Below are positions 31,729 to 39,818 of a stretch of DNA of 64,000 nucleotides, in pieces; positions within the stretch are counted from its first letter, which is position 1, and each line of letters opens with the position of its first letter. The stretch lies in the NCBI RefSeq assembly GCF_036246005.1, contig NZ_CP109171.1, forward strand, positions 3,274,001 through 3,338,000. The letters are read 5' to 3'. Source of the stretch: Streptomyces sp. NBC_01723. GTDB taxonomy: Bacteria; Actinomycetota; Actinomycetes; Streptomycetales; Streptomycetaceae. The notes beneath the pieces are model-generated. The model worked only from the letters and a program-made list of their open reading frames with translations. It made no database searches and was not told the DNA's origin. The position numbers and the translations under genes are program-made.

Positions 31729-32402
31729 TTGACGGCGTGGCGACCGACTCCAGCAGCACCCCAGGCAACGAGAAGCCCAGGCGCGCGCGCCGCACCCGGA
31801 TGACCGGTGCCGAGCGCCGCCAGCAGTTGCTGGAGATCGGCCGCACCCTCTTCGCGGCGAAGGGCTTCGAGGGCACCTCCGTGGAGGAGATCGCGGCGAA
31901 GGCCGGGGTCTCCAAGCCGGTGGTGTACGAGCACTTCGGCGGCAAGGAGGGGCTGTACGCGGTGGTGGTGGACCGCGAGATGCGGCGGCTGCTCGACATG
32001 GTGACCAGCTCCCTGACCGCCGGCCACCCGCGCGAGCTGTGCGAGCAGGCCGCCTTCGCGCTCCTGGACTACATCGAGGAGTACACGGACGGCTTCCGCA
32101 TCCTGGTCCGCGACTCCCCCATCCCGCAGTCGACGGGCTCCTTCGCCTCGCTCATCTCCGACATCGCCACCCAGGTGGAGGACATCCTGGGCCGCGAGTT
32201 CAAGAGCCGCGGCTTCGACGCCAAGCTGGCCCCGCTGTACGCGCAGGCGCTGGTCGGCATGGTGGCGCTGACCGGCCAGTGGTGGCTGGACGTGCGCAGG
32301 CCGAAGAAGGCGGAGGTGGCCGCCCACCTGGTGAACCTGGCCTGGCACGGCCTGGACGGCCTGGAGCCCAAGCCCCGGCTCATAGGGCACCGCAAGAGCT
32401 GA
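31725..32402 (+). CDS. TetR family regulator of the desaturase operon
   Basis: A 225-residue repressor-type protein. The N-terminal HTH spans about residues 27-75 (RRQQLLEIGRTLFAAKGFEG, VEEIAAKAGVSKPVVYEHFGGKEGLY); the C-terminal half is an all-helical ligand-binding domain. Translational coupling to the desaturase (4-bp overlap) and the palindromic half-sites upstream of the operon suggest that it represses its own operon in response to acyl chains. The ligand is inferred, not visible. Confidence 0.92.
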   Translation: MIDGVATDSSSTPGNEKPRRARRTRMTGAERRQQLLEIGRTLFAAKGFEGTSVEEIAAKAGVSKPVVYEHFGGKEGLYAVVVDREMRRLLDMVTSSLTAGHPRELCEQAAFALLDYIEEYTDGFRILVRDSPIPQSTGSFASLISDIATQVEDILGREFKSRGFDAKLAPLYAQALVGMVALTGQWWLDVRRPKKAEVAAHLVNLAWHGLDGLEPKPRLIGHRKS

Positions 32403-32432
32403 CCGCGGCCACCGGTACCGGAGAGAACACAG

Positions 32433-33608
32433 ATGCAGCCGCTGCGCGGAGTCACGGTCGTCTCGCTGGAACAGGCGATCGCCGCACCCTACGCGAGCCG
32501 TCAGCTCGCCGACCTCGGCGCCCGGGTGATCAAGGTGGAGCGCCCCGGCACGGGGGACTTCGCCCGCGCCTACGACTCCCGGGTGAAGGGACTCAGCTCG
32601 CACTTCGTGTGGGCGAACCGCGGCAAGGAGTCCCTCACCCTGGACATCAAGGACCCCCGCGGCAAGGACCTGCTGCTCCGGCTGATCGCGGGCGCCGACG
32701 TGTTCCTCCAGAACCTGGCGCCGGGGGCCGCGGCACGGGCGGGTCTGGGCGCCGAGGAGCTGCGGGCGCGGCACCCGGGGCTGATCGTGTGCGACATCTC
32801 CGGCTACGGCGGCCCGGGGCCGTACGAGGGGCGCAAGGCGTACGACCTGCTGGTGCAGTCCGAGGCGGGGCTGCTGTCCGTCACGGGCACGCCGGACGAG
32901 ATGGCCAAGGTGGGCATCCCGGTGTCGGACATCGCGGCGGGCACGCACGCCTACAGCTCGATCCTGGCGGCGCTGCTGGAACGCGGGCGGACCGGCCGGG
33001 GCACGCACCTGGACGTGTCCATGCTGGAGGCCACCGTGGAGTGGATGGGCTTCCCCCTGTACTACGCGTACGACGGCGCGGAGCCGCCGCCCCGGGCGGG
33101 TGCCGCGCACGCGACCATCCACCCGTACGGCCCGTACACGGCCGGCGACGGGAAGACCGTCATGATGGCCGTGCAGAACGAGCGGGAATGGCGCGGCTTC
33201 TGCACGGTCTTCCTGAACCGTCCGGAGCTGGCCGACCACCCGCACTACGCCACCAACGCGGACCGCAACACGCACCGCGAGGCGCTCGGCGCGATCGTCG
33301 CGGCCCGTTTCGCGGAGCTGACCAGCGCGGAGGCGATCGAACTGCTCGGCGCGGTGCCGGTCGCCAACGCCCGGGTCAACACGCTCGCCGAGGTCTGGGA
33401 GCACCCGCAGCTCGCCGCGCGCGGGCGCCGGCACGAGGTCGCGACACCGGCCGGTCCGGTCCCGGCGCTGGCTCCGCCGGGCCCGACCGGGGACGCGCCC
33501 CGCATGGACGCCGTACCGGCGCTGGGCGAGCACACCCGCGCCGTCCTGGGCGAGCTGGGCCTGTCCGGCGACGCCATCGACGCGCTGGTCGAGGAGGGCG
33601 TGGCGTGA
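32433..33608 (+). CDS. CaiB/BaiF family CoA-transferase
   Basis: A 391-residue class III CoA-transferase. The N-terminus VTVVSLEQAIAAPYASRQLADLGARVIKVERPGTGD is the family hallmark, and the catalytic aspartate lies in the segment AYDLLVQSEAGLL (near residue 149 of the family numbering). Length is normal. It follows the TetR gene by 30 bases and may be co-transcribed, but the acyl donor and acceptor cannot be told from sequence. Confidence 0.93.
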   Translation: MQPLRGVTVVSLEQAIAAPYASRQLADLGARVIKVERPGTGDFARAYDSRVKGLSSHFVWANRGKESLTLDIKDPRGKDLLLRLIAGADVFLQNLAPGAAARAGLGAEELRARHPGLIVCDISGYGGPGPYEGRKAYDLLVQSEAGLLSVTGTPDEMAKVGIPVSDIAAGTHAYSSILAALLERGRTGRGTHLDVSMLEATVEWMGFPLYYAYDGAEPPPRAGAAHATIHPYGPYTAGDGKTVMMAVQNEREWRGFCTVFLNRPELADHPHYATNADRNTHREALGAIVAARFAELTSAEAIELLGAVPVANARVNTLAEVWEHPQLAARGRRHEVATPAGPVPALAPPGPTGDAPRMDAVPALGEHTRAVLGELGLSGDAIDALVEEGVA

Positions 33609-33666
33609 ACCCGCCACGGCCCCCGGCCGGCACCCGGCAGTGGCCGGGCGTCCGGTACGCCGGGCG

Positions 33667-34041
33667 TCAGGGGCGGGGGCGTTCGCCGGGCTCCAGGAAC
33701 TCCAGGCGGTTGCCGACCGGGTCGGCGCAGTAGAAGCGCCGGTGGCCGGGCAGCTCGTCGTCCCAGGTGACGGAAGCGCCCCGGGCCTCCAGCCGGGCGG
33801 CGTACGCCTCGATCCCGGTGACCCGCAGCCCGGGATGGGCCTTGCGGGCCGGGCGGAACCCGGGCTCGATCCCCAGGTGGAGCCGGACGGTGCCCGCCTG
33901 GAACCAGCAGCCACCGCGGGCGGCGAGCGCGGGCGGCTTGGGGGTCTCGGCCATGCCGAGGACGCCCGTGTAGAACGCGCGCAGCGACTCCTCGGAGCCG
34001 GGCGGCGCGGCGAGCTGCACGTGGTCGACCGCGGTGATCAC
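33667..34041 (-). CDS. VOC (glyoxalase/bleomycin-resistance fold) protein
   Basis: A 124-residue single-domain vicinal-oxygen-chelate protein: HVQLAAPPGSEESLRAFYTGVLGM at the start, and RFYCADPVGNRLEFLEP at the end with the typical metal-ligand glutamate. GTG 34041 with GGAGGAG upstream is the start and overlaps the tam stop by 4 bases, so it is co-translated with tam. Substrate unknown. Confidence 0.9.
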   Translation of the reverse strand: MITAVDHVQLAAPPGSEESLRAFYTGVLGMAETPKPPALAARGGCWFQAGTVRLHLGIEPGFRPARKAHPGLRVTGIEAYAARLEARGASVTWDDELPGHRRFYCADPVGNRLEFLEPGERPRP

Positions 34042-34859
34042 GACTCCTCCGGCTTGCGGGCGACGGCGAAGACGCGGCGGAACGGGAAGGGGGTGCCGTG
34101 CGGTCCGGCCGGGTAGGCGGCGCGCAGGACCGTTCGGTACTCCTCGACGAAGGTCTCGCGGGCGGCCGGGTCGTCGTCGAGGGCGGCCAGTACGGGGCGC
34201 AGTCCCGTCCCCTTCACCCAGTCCAGCACGGCGTCCTCGCCGTCCAGCAGGTGGACGTACGTCGTCTCCCAGACGTCGGCGGTGCAGCCGGTGGCCGTGA
34301 GGTGGGCGAGGTAGGCCTCGGGGGTGAGCACGGCGTCGTCGTGGCGCAGGACGCCCGCGAGGCGGTCCCGCCAGCGCCGGGAGTGGGCGAGTTCGCGCAT
34401 CAGGCGGTGGCTGGGGGCGTCGAAGTTGCCGGGCACCTGGAAGGCGAGGGTGCCGCCGGGGGCGAGCCGCTCGATCCAGTCGGGGAGACGGTCGACGTGG
34501 CCGGGGACCCACTGGAGGGTGGCGTTGCTGACGAGGAGGCCGAGGGGCTCGTCGGGGGTCCAGGTGCGGGCGTCGGCGGGTGCGAAGTCGAGGTGGCCGC
34601 CGCCGGGGGTGGGGCCGGCGTACTGCCGGGCCCGGTCGAGCATCTGGGGCGAGTTGTCGTAGCCGGTGATGCGGGCGGTGGGCCAGCGGTCGGCGAGCAG
34701 GGCGGTGGCGTTGCCCGGGCCGCAGCCGAGGTCGGCGATGCGGGGCGGGTCGCCCGGCAGGTCCGGGACACGGGCGAGGAGGTCCGCGAAGGGTCGGGCC
34801 CGGTGATCGGCGTGGCGGAGATACTGGGCGGGGTCCCAGGCGGGGGAGGTGGCGGGCAT
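34038..34859 (-). CDS. tam: Trans-aconitate 2-methyltransferase
   Basis: A 273-residue SAM-dependent methyltransferase. Motif I IADLGCGPGNATALLADRWP, motif II GYDNSPQMLDRA and post-I ADARTW match Tam, and SNATLQWVPGH is a characteristic Tam stretch. The enzyme methylates trans-aconitate, which would otherwise inhibit aconitase. It is divergent from a MarR-family gene, the arrangement described for tam/tamR in S. coelicolor. Start 34859 follows GGAGAG. Confidence 0.92.
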   Translation of the reverse strand: MPATSPAWDPAQYLRHADHRARPFADLLARVPDLPGDPPRIADLGCGPGNATALLADRWPTARITGYDNSPQMLDRARQYAGPTPGGGHLDFAPADARTWTPDEPLGLLVSNATLQWVPGHVDRLPDWIERLAPGGTLAFQVPGNFDAPSHRLMRELAHSRRWRDRLAGVLRHDDAVLTPEAYLAHLTATGCTADVWETTYVHLLDGEDAVLDWVKGTGLRPVLAALDDDPAARETFVEEYRTVLRAAYPAGPHGTPFPFRRVFAVARKPEES

Positions 34860-34910
34860 GGACTCTCCAGGGGTGACCGTGCGGACGGGTATCCAGCGTC
34901 GCGGGCGAAC

Positions 34911-34928
34911 TATCTCGACGTCAAGACA
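34911..34928. promoter_or_regulatory. TamR operator in the tam/tamR intergenic region
   Basis: The 18-base imperfect palindrome TATCTCGACGTCAAGACA lies midway between the divergent tam and tamR starts. Its core T-TCT-GACGTC-AGA-A symmetry fits a MarR-dimer site. A related half, CGACATCAAGAGA, follows at 34931-34943. Binding by TamR is expected from published work on the S. coelicolor orthologue, which responds to citrate-cycle ligands. Confidence 0.7.
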
Positions 34929-34976
34929 ATCGACATCAAGAGACTTCACGTCGACACAACCACTACACTGATCGAC

Positions 34977-35474
34977 ATGGAGGACGAGGTCGATCGACTG
35001 GTCGCAGCGTGGCGCCGGGAGCGCCCGGACCTCGACGTGGAACCGCTGGAGGTGCTGAGCCGGGTCAGCAGGCTCGCCCGGCACCTGGACCGCGCCCGCC
35101 GACTGGCTTTCTCCGAGCACCAGTTGGAGCCCTGGGAGTTCGACGTGCTCACCGCGCTGCGCCGGGCCGGCACCCCGTACCAGCTCTCACCGGGCCAGCT
35201 CCTCACCCAGACCCTGGTCACCTCGGGCACGATGACCAACCGTATCGACCGCCTGGCGAAGAAGGGCCTGGTCGAGCGGCTGCCCGACCCCAGCGACCGG
35301 CGCGGCGTACTGGTCCGGCTCACGGACGAGGGCCGCGACCGCGCCGACCAGTCGCTCGCCGGGCTCCTGGCCCAGGAACGGGCCATCCTGGCCGAACTGT
35401 CCCGCGCCCAGCGCAGCGAACTGGCGGCACTGCTACGCCAGCTGACCGCCCCGTTCGACAACATCCCCGGCTAG
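34977..35474 (+). CDS. tamR: MarR family regulator TamR
   Basis: A 165-residue winged-helix protein: AFSEHQLEPWEFDVLTALRRAG, the recognition helix QTLVTSGTMTNRIDRLAKKGLVER, and the wing DPSDRRGVLVRLTDEG. TamR in S. coelicolor represses itself and tam and is released by citrate, cis-/trans-aconitate or isocitrate. ATG 34977 is the first start after the palindromic operator. Its 3' end overlaps the convergent response-regulator gene by 42 bases. Confidence 0.92.
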   Translation: MEDEVDRLVAAWRRERPDLDVEPLEVLSRVSRLARHLDRARRLAFSEHQLEPWEFDVLTALRRAGTPYQLSPGQLLTQTLVTSGTMTNRIDRLAKKGLVERLPDPSDRRGVLVRLTDEGRDRADQSLAGLLAQERAILAELSRAQRSELAALLRQLTAPFDNIPG

Positions 35475-36200
35475 GTCGGCCGGCCCCACCCCCGCCCGCC
35501 GGGCCAGCGCCACCGCCGCGAGGGTGGAGTGGACGCCCAGCTTGCCCAGCACGTTCTGCATGTGGGTCCGCACGGTGTGCGGGGACAGGTACAACCGCTC
35601 GGCGACGGCCTTGCGCCCGAGCCCGGCCACCATGCACCGCAGCACCTCGCGCTCCCTCGGAGTCAGCGACTCCACCAGGCGCTCGCTCTCGGTGCGGTGC
35701 TTGCGGGCGGCGGTCAGTTCGCGCAGGACGCCGGTGAGCAGGGCGGGCGGCAGATGCGTCTCGTCGCGCAGCACACCCCGGATGACGCTGAGCAGCCGCG
35801 ACAGGGAGCAGTCCTTGGCGACCCACCCGGAGGCTCCGGCCCCCAGCGCCAGCGCCGCCCGCCGGGGGTCGTCCCGCCCGGCGAGGACGACGATCCGTAC
35901 CCCCGGCTGCCCCGACCGCACGCCGGCGACCAGCGAGATCCCGTCCACCAGCCCGTCCTCGTTGCCCTCCCGCACGGGCACGGCGGGCCGGGTGCCGGGC
36001 ACCCGGCCGCCCAGGTCGGCGTCGACGAGCAGCACGTCGAACGGCCGCCCCTCGGACGCGGCCCGCTCCAGGCAGCGCAGTGCGGCCGGACCGCTGCCGG
36101 CCGCGGAGACGTCGACGTCGGGCTCGGCGGCCAGGGCGGCGGCGAGCGACTCGGCGAAGATGCGATGGTCGTCGACGACCAGGACTCGGATACGAACCAC
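35433..36200 (-). CDS. LuxR/NarL-type response regulator
   Basis: A 255-residue two-domain regulator. The receiver has VVDDHRI with acidic residues at 10-11, the phospho-acceptor aspartate at 59 (LLVDADLGG) and the signalling lysine in WVAKDCS. An unusual glycine/arginine-rich insertion (about residues 63-85) follows the acceptor. The C-terminal LuxR HTH is LTPREREVLRCMVAGLGRKAVAERLYLSPHTVRTHMQNVLGKLGV. No kinase gene adjoins it. Start GTG 36200 has GGGGG upstream. The 3' end runs antisense over the last 14 codons of tamR. Confidence 0.9.
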   Translation of the reverse strand: MVRIRVLVVDDHRIFAESLAAALAAEPDVDVSAAGSGPAALRCLERAASEGRPFDVLLVDADLGGRVPGTRPAVPVREGNEDGLVDGISLVAGVRSGQPGVRIVVLAGRDDPRRAALALGAGASGWVAKDCSLSRLLSVIRGVLRDETHLPPALLTGVLRELTAARKHRTESERLVESLTPREREVLRCMVAGLGRKAVAERLYLSPHTVRTHMQNVLGKLGVHSTLAAVALARRAGVGPADLAGDVVERGGQLA

Positions 36201-36504
36201 GGAACCCCCTCCCCCGAGCTCCTCCCGGAGCAGGGGATACCCATCGTCTGTCCATCATGGGAGGACGACACCGGCACGGGCACGGCGCCCGAAGCCCCGT
36301 ATCCGGCAGTGCGCTCGGCACTCCGGGTGGGAACGCCACGGCCGCACGGCCGCCGCCGCGCGTACACCGCTGTCCCGCCCCGAGCGCCGTACCCGGCTGT
36401 CTCGCCCCCTGAACGGCACCGGCCCCCACCGGTGCTGTTCATCAGAGTACGGGCGGGCGCCGGGAGCGGAAGGTTATTTGCAGAACTGACAGCCCCGCCC
36501 GTTT
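36201..36504. other. Intergenic stretch, nothing recognisable
   Basis: About 300 bases between the leftward response regulator and the rightward acetyltransferase gene. It contains GC-rich sequence and a short AT-richer patch (GGTTATTTGCAGAAC, near 36471) that may belong to the acetyltransferase promoter. No gene, repeat or hairpin stands out. Confidence 0.4.
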
Positions 36505-36516
36505 ATGGTGAGCCGC

Positions 36517-36966
36517 ATGTTTCGTCTTGTGACAGAAGTCGACAAAGCACGACGCGATCTGCTGCGCACCCGCCTACGGGAGACGAACACCGCGGCGTCC
36601 TCGGTCCTGCGTTCGCTGCGCGGAACCCCTCACGAACGCGAATTTCCGTTGCACGTCTGGCTGCTGGACGCCTCCGGCGGCCTGGCCGGCGGCCTCGTCG
36701 GCCACACCTGGGCGACCTGGCTGCACGTGACCTACCTGTGGGTCGACGCCCGCCACCGCGGCACGGGCCTGGGCTCGGCCCTGCTGACGGAGGCGGAACG
36801 AACGGCCCGCGAGCAACGCGGCTGCGCGACGTCCCGCGTGGAGACCTGGGACTTCCAGGCACCGGACTTCTACACGCGCCACGGCTACGACGTGATGTGC
36901 GTGATCCCCGACTACCCGCCGGGGATCACGGAGTACACGCTGGTGAAACGGCTGGCCGCGGCCTAG
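36517..36966 (+). CDS. GNAT family N-acetyltransferase
   Basis: A 149-residue acetyl-CoA-dependent acyltransferase: LHVTYLWVDARHRGTGLGSALLTEAERTA is the motif A/acetyl-CoA loop (RHRGTGLG), followed by the C-terminal strand FQAPDFYTRHGYDV. ATG 36517 has GGTGAG upstream; ATG 36505 would add four residues. Its TAG stop (36964-36966) lies inside the 6-bp target duplication of the adjacent IS element, so the insertion left the protein intact. Substrate unknown. Confidence 0.9.
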   Translation: MFRLVTEVDKARRDLLRTRLRETNTAASSVLRSLRGTPHEREFPLHVWLLDASGGLAGGLVGHTWATWLHVTYLWVDARHRGTGLGSALLTEAERTAREQRGCATSRVETWDFQAPDFYTRHGYDVMCVIPDYPPGITEYTLVKRLAAA

Positions 36967-36967
36967 C
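36962..36967. repeat. Target-site duplication, left copy (CCTAGC)
   Basis: Left copy of the 6-bp duplication; it contains the TAG stop of the acetyltransferase gene. The right copy is at 38047-38052. Confidence 0.88.
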
Positions 36968-38046
36968 TGTATTGACCACGAGCGTTGTTAACAGGGTCGA
37001 GATCTTGATCATGGCGAAGACCTCCGGTGTGGTGGAGGTGTCTAGGCTTCACCACACGGAGGTCTTCGTGTCCCACCGTAATGCCCGTCTTACCGTTCAC
37101 GGCAGACGAATCCTGGTCGAACGCGTCCTGTCCGGCCGTCCCGTCGCGCACGTGGCCGCGGAGATGGGTATATCCCGTCCTACAGCCCACAAGTGGGTCC
37201 GCCGCTGGCGGACCGAAGGCGATGCGGGGCTGCACGACCGTTCCAGCCGGCCCCGCACCACTCCACACCGCACGCCGTCTGCGGTCGAGGCCCGGGTCTG
37301 CCGACTGCGTTCCGGGCGCAAGCTCGGCCCGGCACGCATCGGACCGATCCTGGGTCTTCACGCCTCGACCGTCCACCGCATCCTGGTCAGGCACGGTCTG
37401 AACCGTCTGGCCTGGCTCGACCGGCCCACCGGCGAACCGATCCGCCGCTACGAGCGAGCCAGAGCGGGCGAGCTGGTCCACGTCGACATCAAGAAACTCG
37501 GCAACATCCCCGACGGCGGCGGATGGCGAACTGTCGGCCGCGCGGCCGGTGACCGCAATCGCCAGTCCACCACCACCGAGCGCAAGAGCTGCACACCGGT
37601 AATCGGCTACAGCTACATCCACTCCGCCGTCGACGACCACTCCCGCCTGGCCTACAGCGAAGTCCTCACCGACGAGCGCAAGGAGACCGCCGCCGGCTTC
37701 TGGCAGCGGGCGAACGCCTTCTTCGCTGCTCACGGCATCACCGTCGAACGGGTCCTGACCGACAACGGCTCCTGCTACAAGTCCAGACTGTTCACCCAGA
37801 CGCTGGCCACCGCGGGCATCACCCACAAGAAGATCCGGCCCTACCGGCCGCAGACCAACGGCAAGGTCGAACGCTTCAACCGCACCCTGCTCGACGAATG
37901 GGCCTACCTGCGGCCCTACACCAGCAACACCGAACGAACAGCAGCCCTGGCAGACTTCCTCCACACCTACAACCACCACCGCTGCCACACCGCACTCGGA
38001 GGCCAGCCACCAATCAGCCGCGTGAACAACGTTGCGGGTCAATACA
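36968..38046 (+). mobile_element. IS481-family insertion sequence, 1079 bp
   Basis: Imperfect terminal inverted repeats start TGTATTGACC at 36968 and end with its complement GGTCAATACA at 38046; they match at about 20 of the first 25 bases, including a second block CGTTGTT. The element is flanked by a 6-bp direct repeat CCTAGC (36962-36967 and 38047-38052), i.e. NCTAGN, the known target type of IS481. It carries one transposase gene. The intact ends and repeats suggest a recent insertion. Confidence 0.93.
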
Positions 38047-38051
38047 CCTAG
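37068..38051 (+). CDS. IS481-family DDE transposase
   Basis: A 327-residue transposase starting at GTG 37068 (MSHRNARLTVHGRR). Residues 20-60 form an HTH (VAHVAAEMGISRPTAHKWVRRW); the rve integrase core has the catalytic D in YIHSAVDDHSRL, D in LTDNGSCYKS and E in NGKVERFNRT. No frameshift is present, so it is probably active. The reading frame runs through the right inverted repeat and stops at TAG 38049-38051, which belongs to the target duplication and not to the element. Confidence 0.95.
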   Translation: MSHRNARLTVHGRRILVERVLSGRPVAHVAAEMGISRPTAHKWVRRWRTEGDAGLHDRSSRPRTTPHRTPSAVEARVCRLRSGRKLGPARIGPILGLHASTVHRILVRHGLNRLAWLDRPTGEPIRRYERARAGELVHVDIKKLGNIPDGGGWRTVGRAAGDRNRQSTTTERKSCTPVIGYSYIHSAVDDHSRLAYSEVLTDERKETAAGFWQRANAFFAAHGITVERVLTDNGSCYKSRLFTQTLATAGITHKKIRPYRPQTNGKVERFNRTLLDEWAYLRPYTSNTERTAALADFLHTYNHHRCHTALGGQPPISRVNNVAGQYT

Positions 38052-38052
38052 C
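38047..38052. repeat. Target-site duplication, right copy (CCTAGC)
   Basis: Right copy of the duplication. It contains the stop codon of the transposase (TAG on plus) and of the leftward secreted-protein gene (CTA on plus, TAG on minus). Confidence 0.88.
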
Positions 38053-39085
38053 GGTTGACGGCCTGGATCTCCTGGACGACGACGTCCTGGCCTGCCCCGA
38101 ACTCGCCGTCGGGCAGGTCGCCGCCGGCGCCGGTCGTGCTCGTCCAGCTGATCTTCCACGTGACGGTGGCCCGGAGCTGGTACGAACCCTCGCCGGAGGA
38201 ACGCAGGTACTTCACCCCGCACGGCGGCGTCTCGTCGGCCTTGCCCTTGGCGTAGGGCGCGCCGATCCGTCCGTCCCGGATCTCGCACTGTCCGGACGCC
38301 GGGTAGGTGATGGCGTCGTCCGTGCCCGGGGCGATCTTCAGCGACACCGGTTCGGCCGTGGTCGTCGCGCTGAGGCCGAGCATCGGGACGGAGGCGGTGA
38401 CGGAGACGGGCTTGAACTCGGCGGTGTCGAGCCATGCCCAGGTCGGCAGGTTCACCTTCGTGGCACCCTCCGGCGCCAGGTCGACCTCGGTCGAGGGCAC
38501 GCGGATCTCGGCGTAGGCGAGTTGGGCGAGCGTCTCGGCGGTGATGGCCTGGGGGCGGTCGGGGGGTGGCGCGTCGCCCTCATCGACCCAGAAGGGCAAC
38601 TCGTCGCACTCCTGCGACGCCGGGTCGGCCTCGCGCCCCTCGGTGACGTACGAGTCCCACCAGTACCCCTCGCCCTCCTTGTCCTTGTTGAAGTCCTTGT
38701 AGGGCTGCCCGTTGACGAAGTAGTTCTGGGTCTTCAGGGCCCACTCGTGACTGGGCGCACTGCTCTCCCACACCTGCCGCATCTGCGCGTCGAGTTCCTT
38801 GGCCGTGTGCTTGGGCGCGTAGTAGCAGGCGGGGGGCGTCCAGGAGGTACTGGAGGCGACGGTGCCGGCCGACTTACCGGTCCCGTTCTTGGACCGGTCA
38901 AAGACGATCACTCCGCCGACACCCGACTTGAGCGTGTCGCCTTCACGCTCACCCGAGGCGCTCGTGTCGGCCGCCGAGCCGTTGGTGCTGTCGTCGTGTC
39001 CGTAGCCCGCGAACGCCTGCGGCGAGCACAACGAGAGCGCGACGACCGCACCGAAGGCGACAGCCGCCGAGCTTCGGTACCTCAT
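38048..39085 (-). CDS. Secreted hypothetical protein
   Basis: A 345-residue exported protein. Start 39085 gives a signal peptide (MRYRSSAAVAFGAVVALSLCSPQAFA) with cleavage after AFA, and overlaps the upstream lipoprotein stop by 4 bases (ATGA). The mature part contains four or more cysteines and tryptophan-rich segments (EWALKTQNYFVNGQ, EGYWWDSYVTEG) but no known catalytic motif. Its partner gene encodes a lipoprotein, and the two are conserved as a pair in Streptomyces in my recollection. The stop lies in the IS target duplication and is preserved. Confidence 0.8.
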   Translation of the reverse strand: MRYRSSAAVAFGAVVALSLCSPQAFAGYGHDDSTNGSAADTSASGEREGDTLKSGVGGVIVFDRSKNGTGKSAGTVASSTSWTPPACYYAPKHTAKELDAQMRQVWESSAPSHEWALKTQNYFVNGQPYKDFNKDKEGEGYWWDSYVTEGREADPASQECDELPFWVDEGDAPPPDRPQAITAETLAQLAYAEIRVPSTEVDLAPEGATKVNLPTWAWLDTAEFKPVSVTASVPMLGLSATTTAEPVSLKIAPGTDDAITYPASGQCEIRDGRIGAPYAKGKADETPPCGVKYLRSSGEGSYQLRATVTWKISWTSTTGAGGDLPDGEFGAGQDVVVQEIQAVNR

Positions 39086-39735
39086 GACTGGCATGCGGCG
39101 CTCCCACGCTGCGACGTCAGCGTCTCGGTGACCCAGACACCCTGCTTGTTGGCCCGGAGCCTGCTGCTGTAGAGGACGAAGTTGTCCTTCGAGGCGGCGG
39201 TCACGTCAGTCTTGCCGGTCTTGAGGCTCTTGTTGTAGGCCTTGTTCTGGTCCTCGCAGTAGATGAAGGCCGCCGTACCGTCACTGTTGATCTTGACGTT
39301 GGCGTTGAAGTAACGCTTGGCGCCGGTGATGCGGTCCTTGTAGTCCACGAACTCCTGGATGAACTTCTGACTCCCGGCCGCCGCTTCGCCCTCGGAGTAG
39401 AAGCGGTAGGCCTTGCTGAGCGGGTCCTGCTCGGCGATGGCCATGTCGACGGCCTTGATGAACTGCTGGCTGTCGGCCAGGACCGCGTCTTCGTCCTTGT
39501 CGCCCGACTTGGGCCACTCGAACGTGTAAGTCAGATCCGACGGCAGATCAATCTTCGGCCGCTCGGCGGAGCCCGGCGTACTCGGCGAAGCCGGTGTCGA
39601 TGCCTGGCCCGTGTCCGCGCCCGCGATCTTGTCGTTGTCGCCGGAGTCATCGTCACCGCCCCCGCACGCGGACAGCGTCAGGGCCGCGGCGGTGGCGAAC
39701 GTGGCGGCTGTGAGGAACGTGGGGCGGCGATTCAC
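39082..39735 (-). CDS. Lipoprotein of unknown function
   Basis: A 217-residue exported lipoprotein: basic start MNRRPTFL, hydrophobic core and lipobox LSACG at residues about 20-24, then a Gly/Asp/Ser-rich tether. The folded part (LTYTFEWPKSGDKDEDAVLADSQQFIKAVDMAIAEQDP...) looks like a small NTF2-type or SnoaL-like fold, which would fit accessory proteins of secretion systems, but I cannot prove it. Co-translated with the secreted protein downstream. Confidence 0.8.
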   Translation of the reverse strand: MNRRPTFLTAATFATAAALTLSACGGGDDDSGDNDKIAGADTGQASTPASPSTPGSAERPKIDLPSDLTYTFEWPKSGDKDEDAVLADSQQFIKAVDMAIAEQDPLSKAYRFYSEGEAAAGSQKFIQEFVDYKDRITGAKRYFNANVKINSDGTAAFIYCEDQNKAYNKSLKTGKTDVTAASKDNFVLYSSRLRANKQGVWVTETLTSQRGSAACQS

Positions 39736-39818
39736 GGATGGCTCCCGGTGGGGCGAGGGTTCACACGAGTGTGTCCACGCTATCTACCGGGAGTTACGGA
39801 ACGTCAGTCGGGTTCCCG

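Noticed and set aside
36970..37067. Longer transposase N-terminus starting at about 37012
   Set aside because: That stretch lies within or just after the left inverted repeat; the family N-terminus MSHRNARLTVHG begins at GTG 37068.
36963..38435. Minus-strand open frame across the insertion sequence
   Set aside because: It is antisense to an intact DDE transposase and crosses the element boundary into an unrelated gene.
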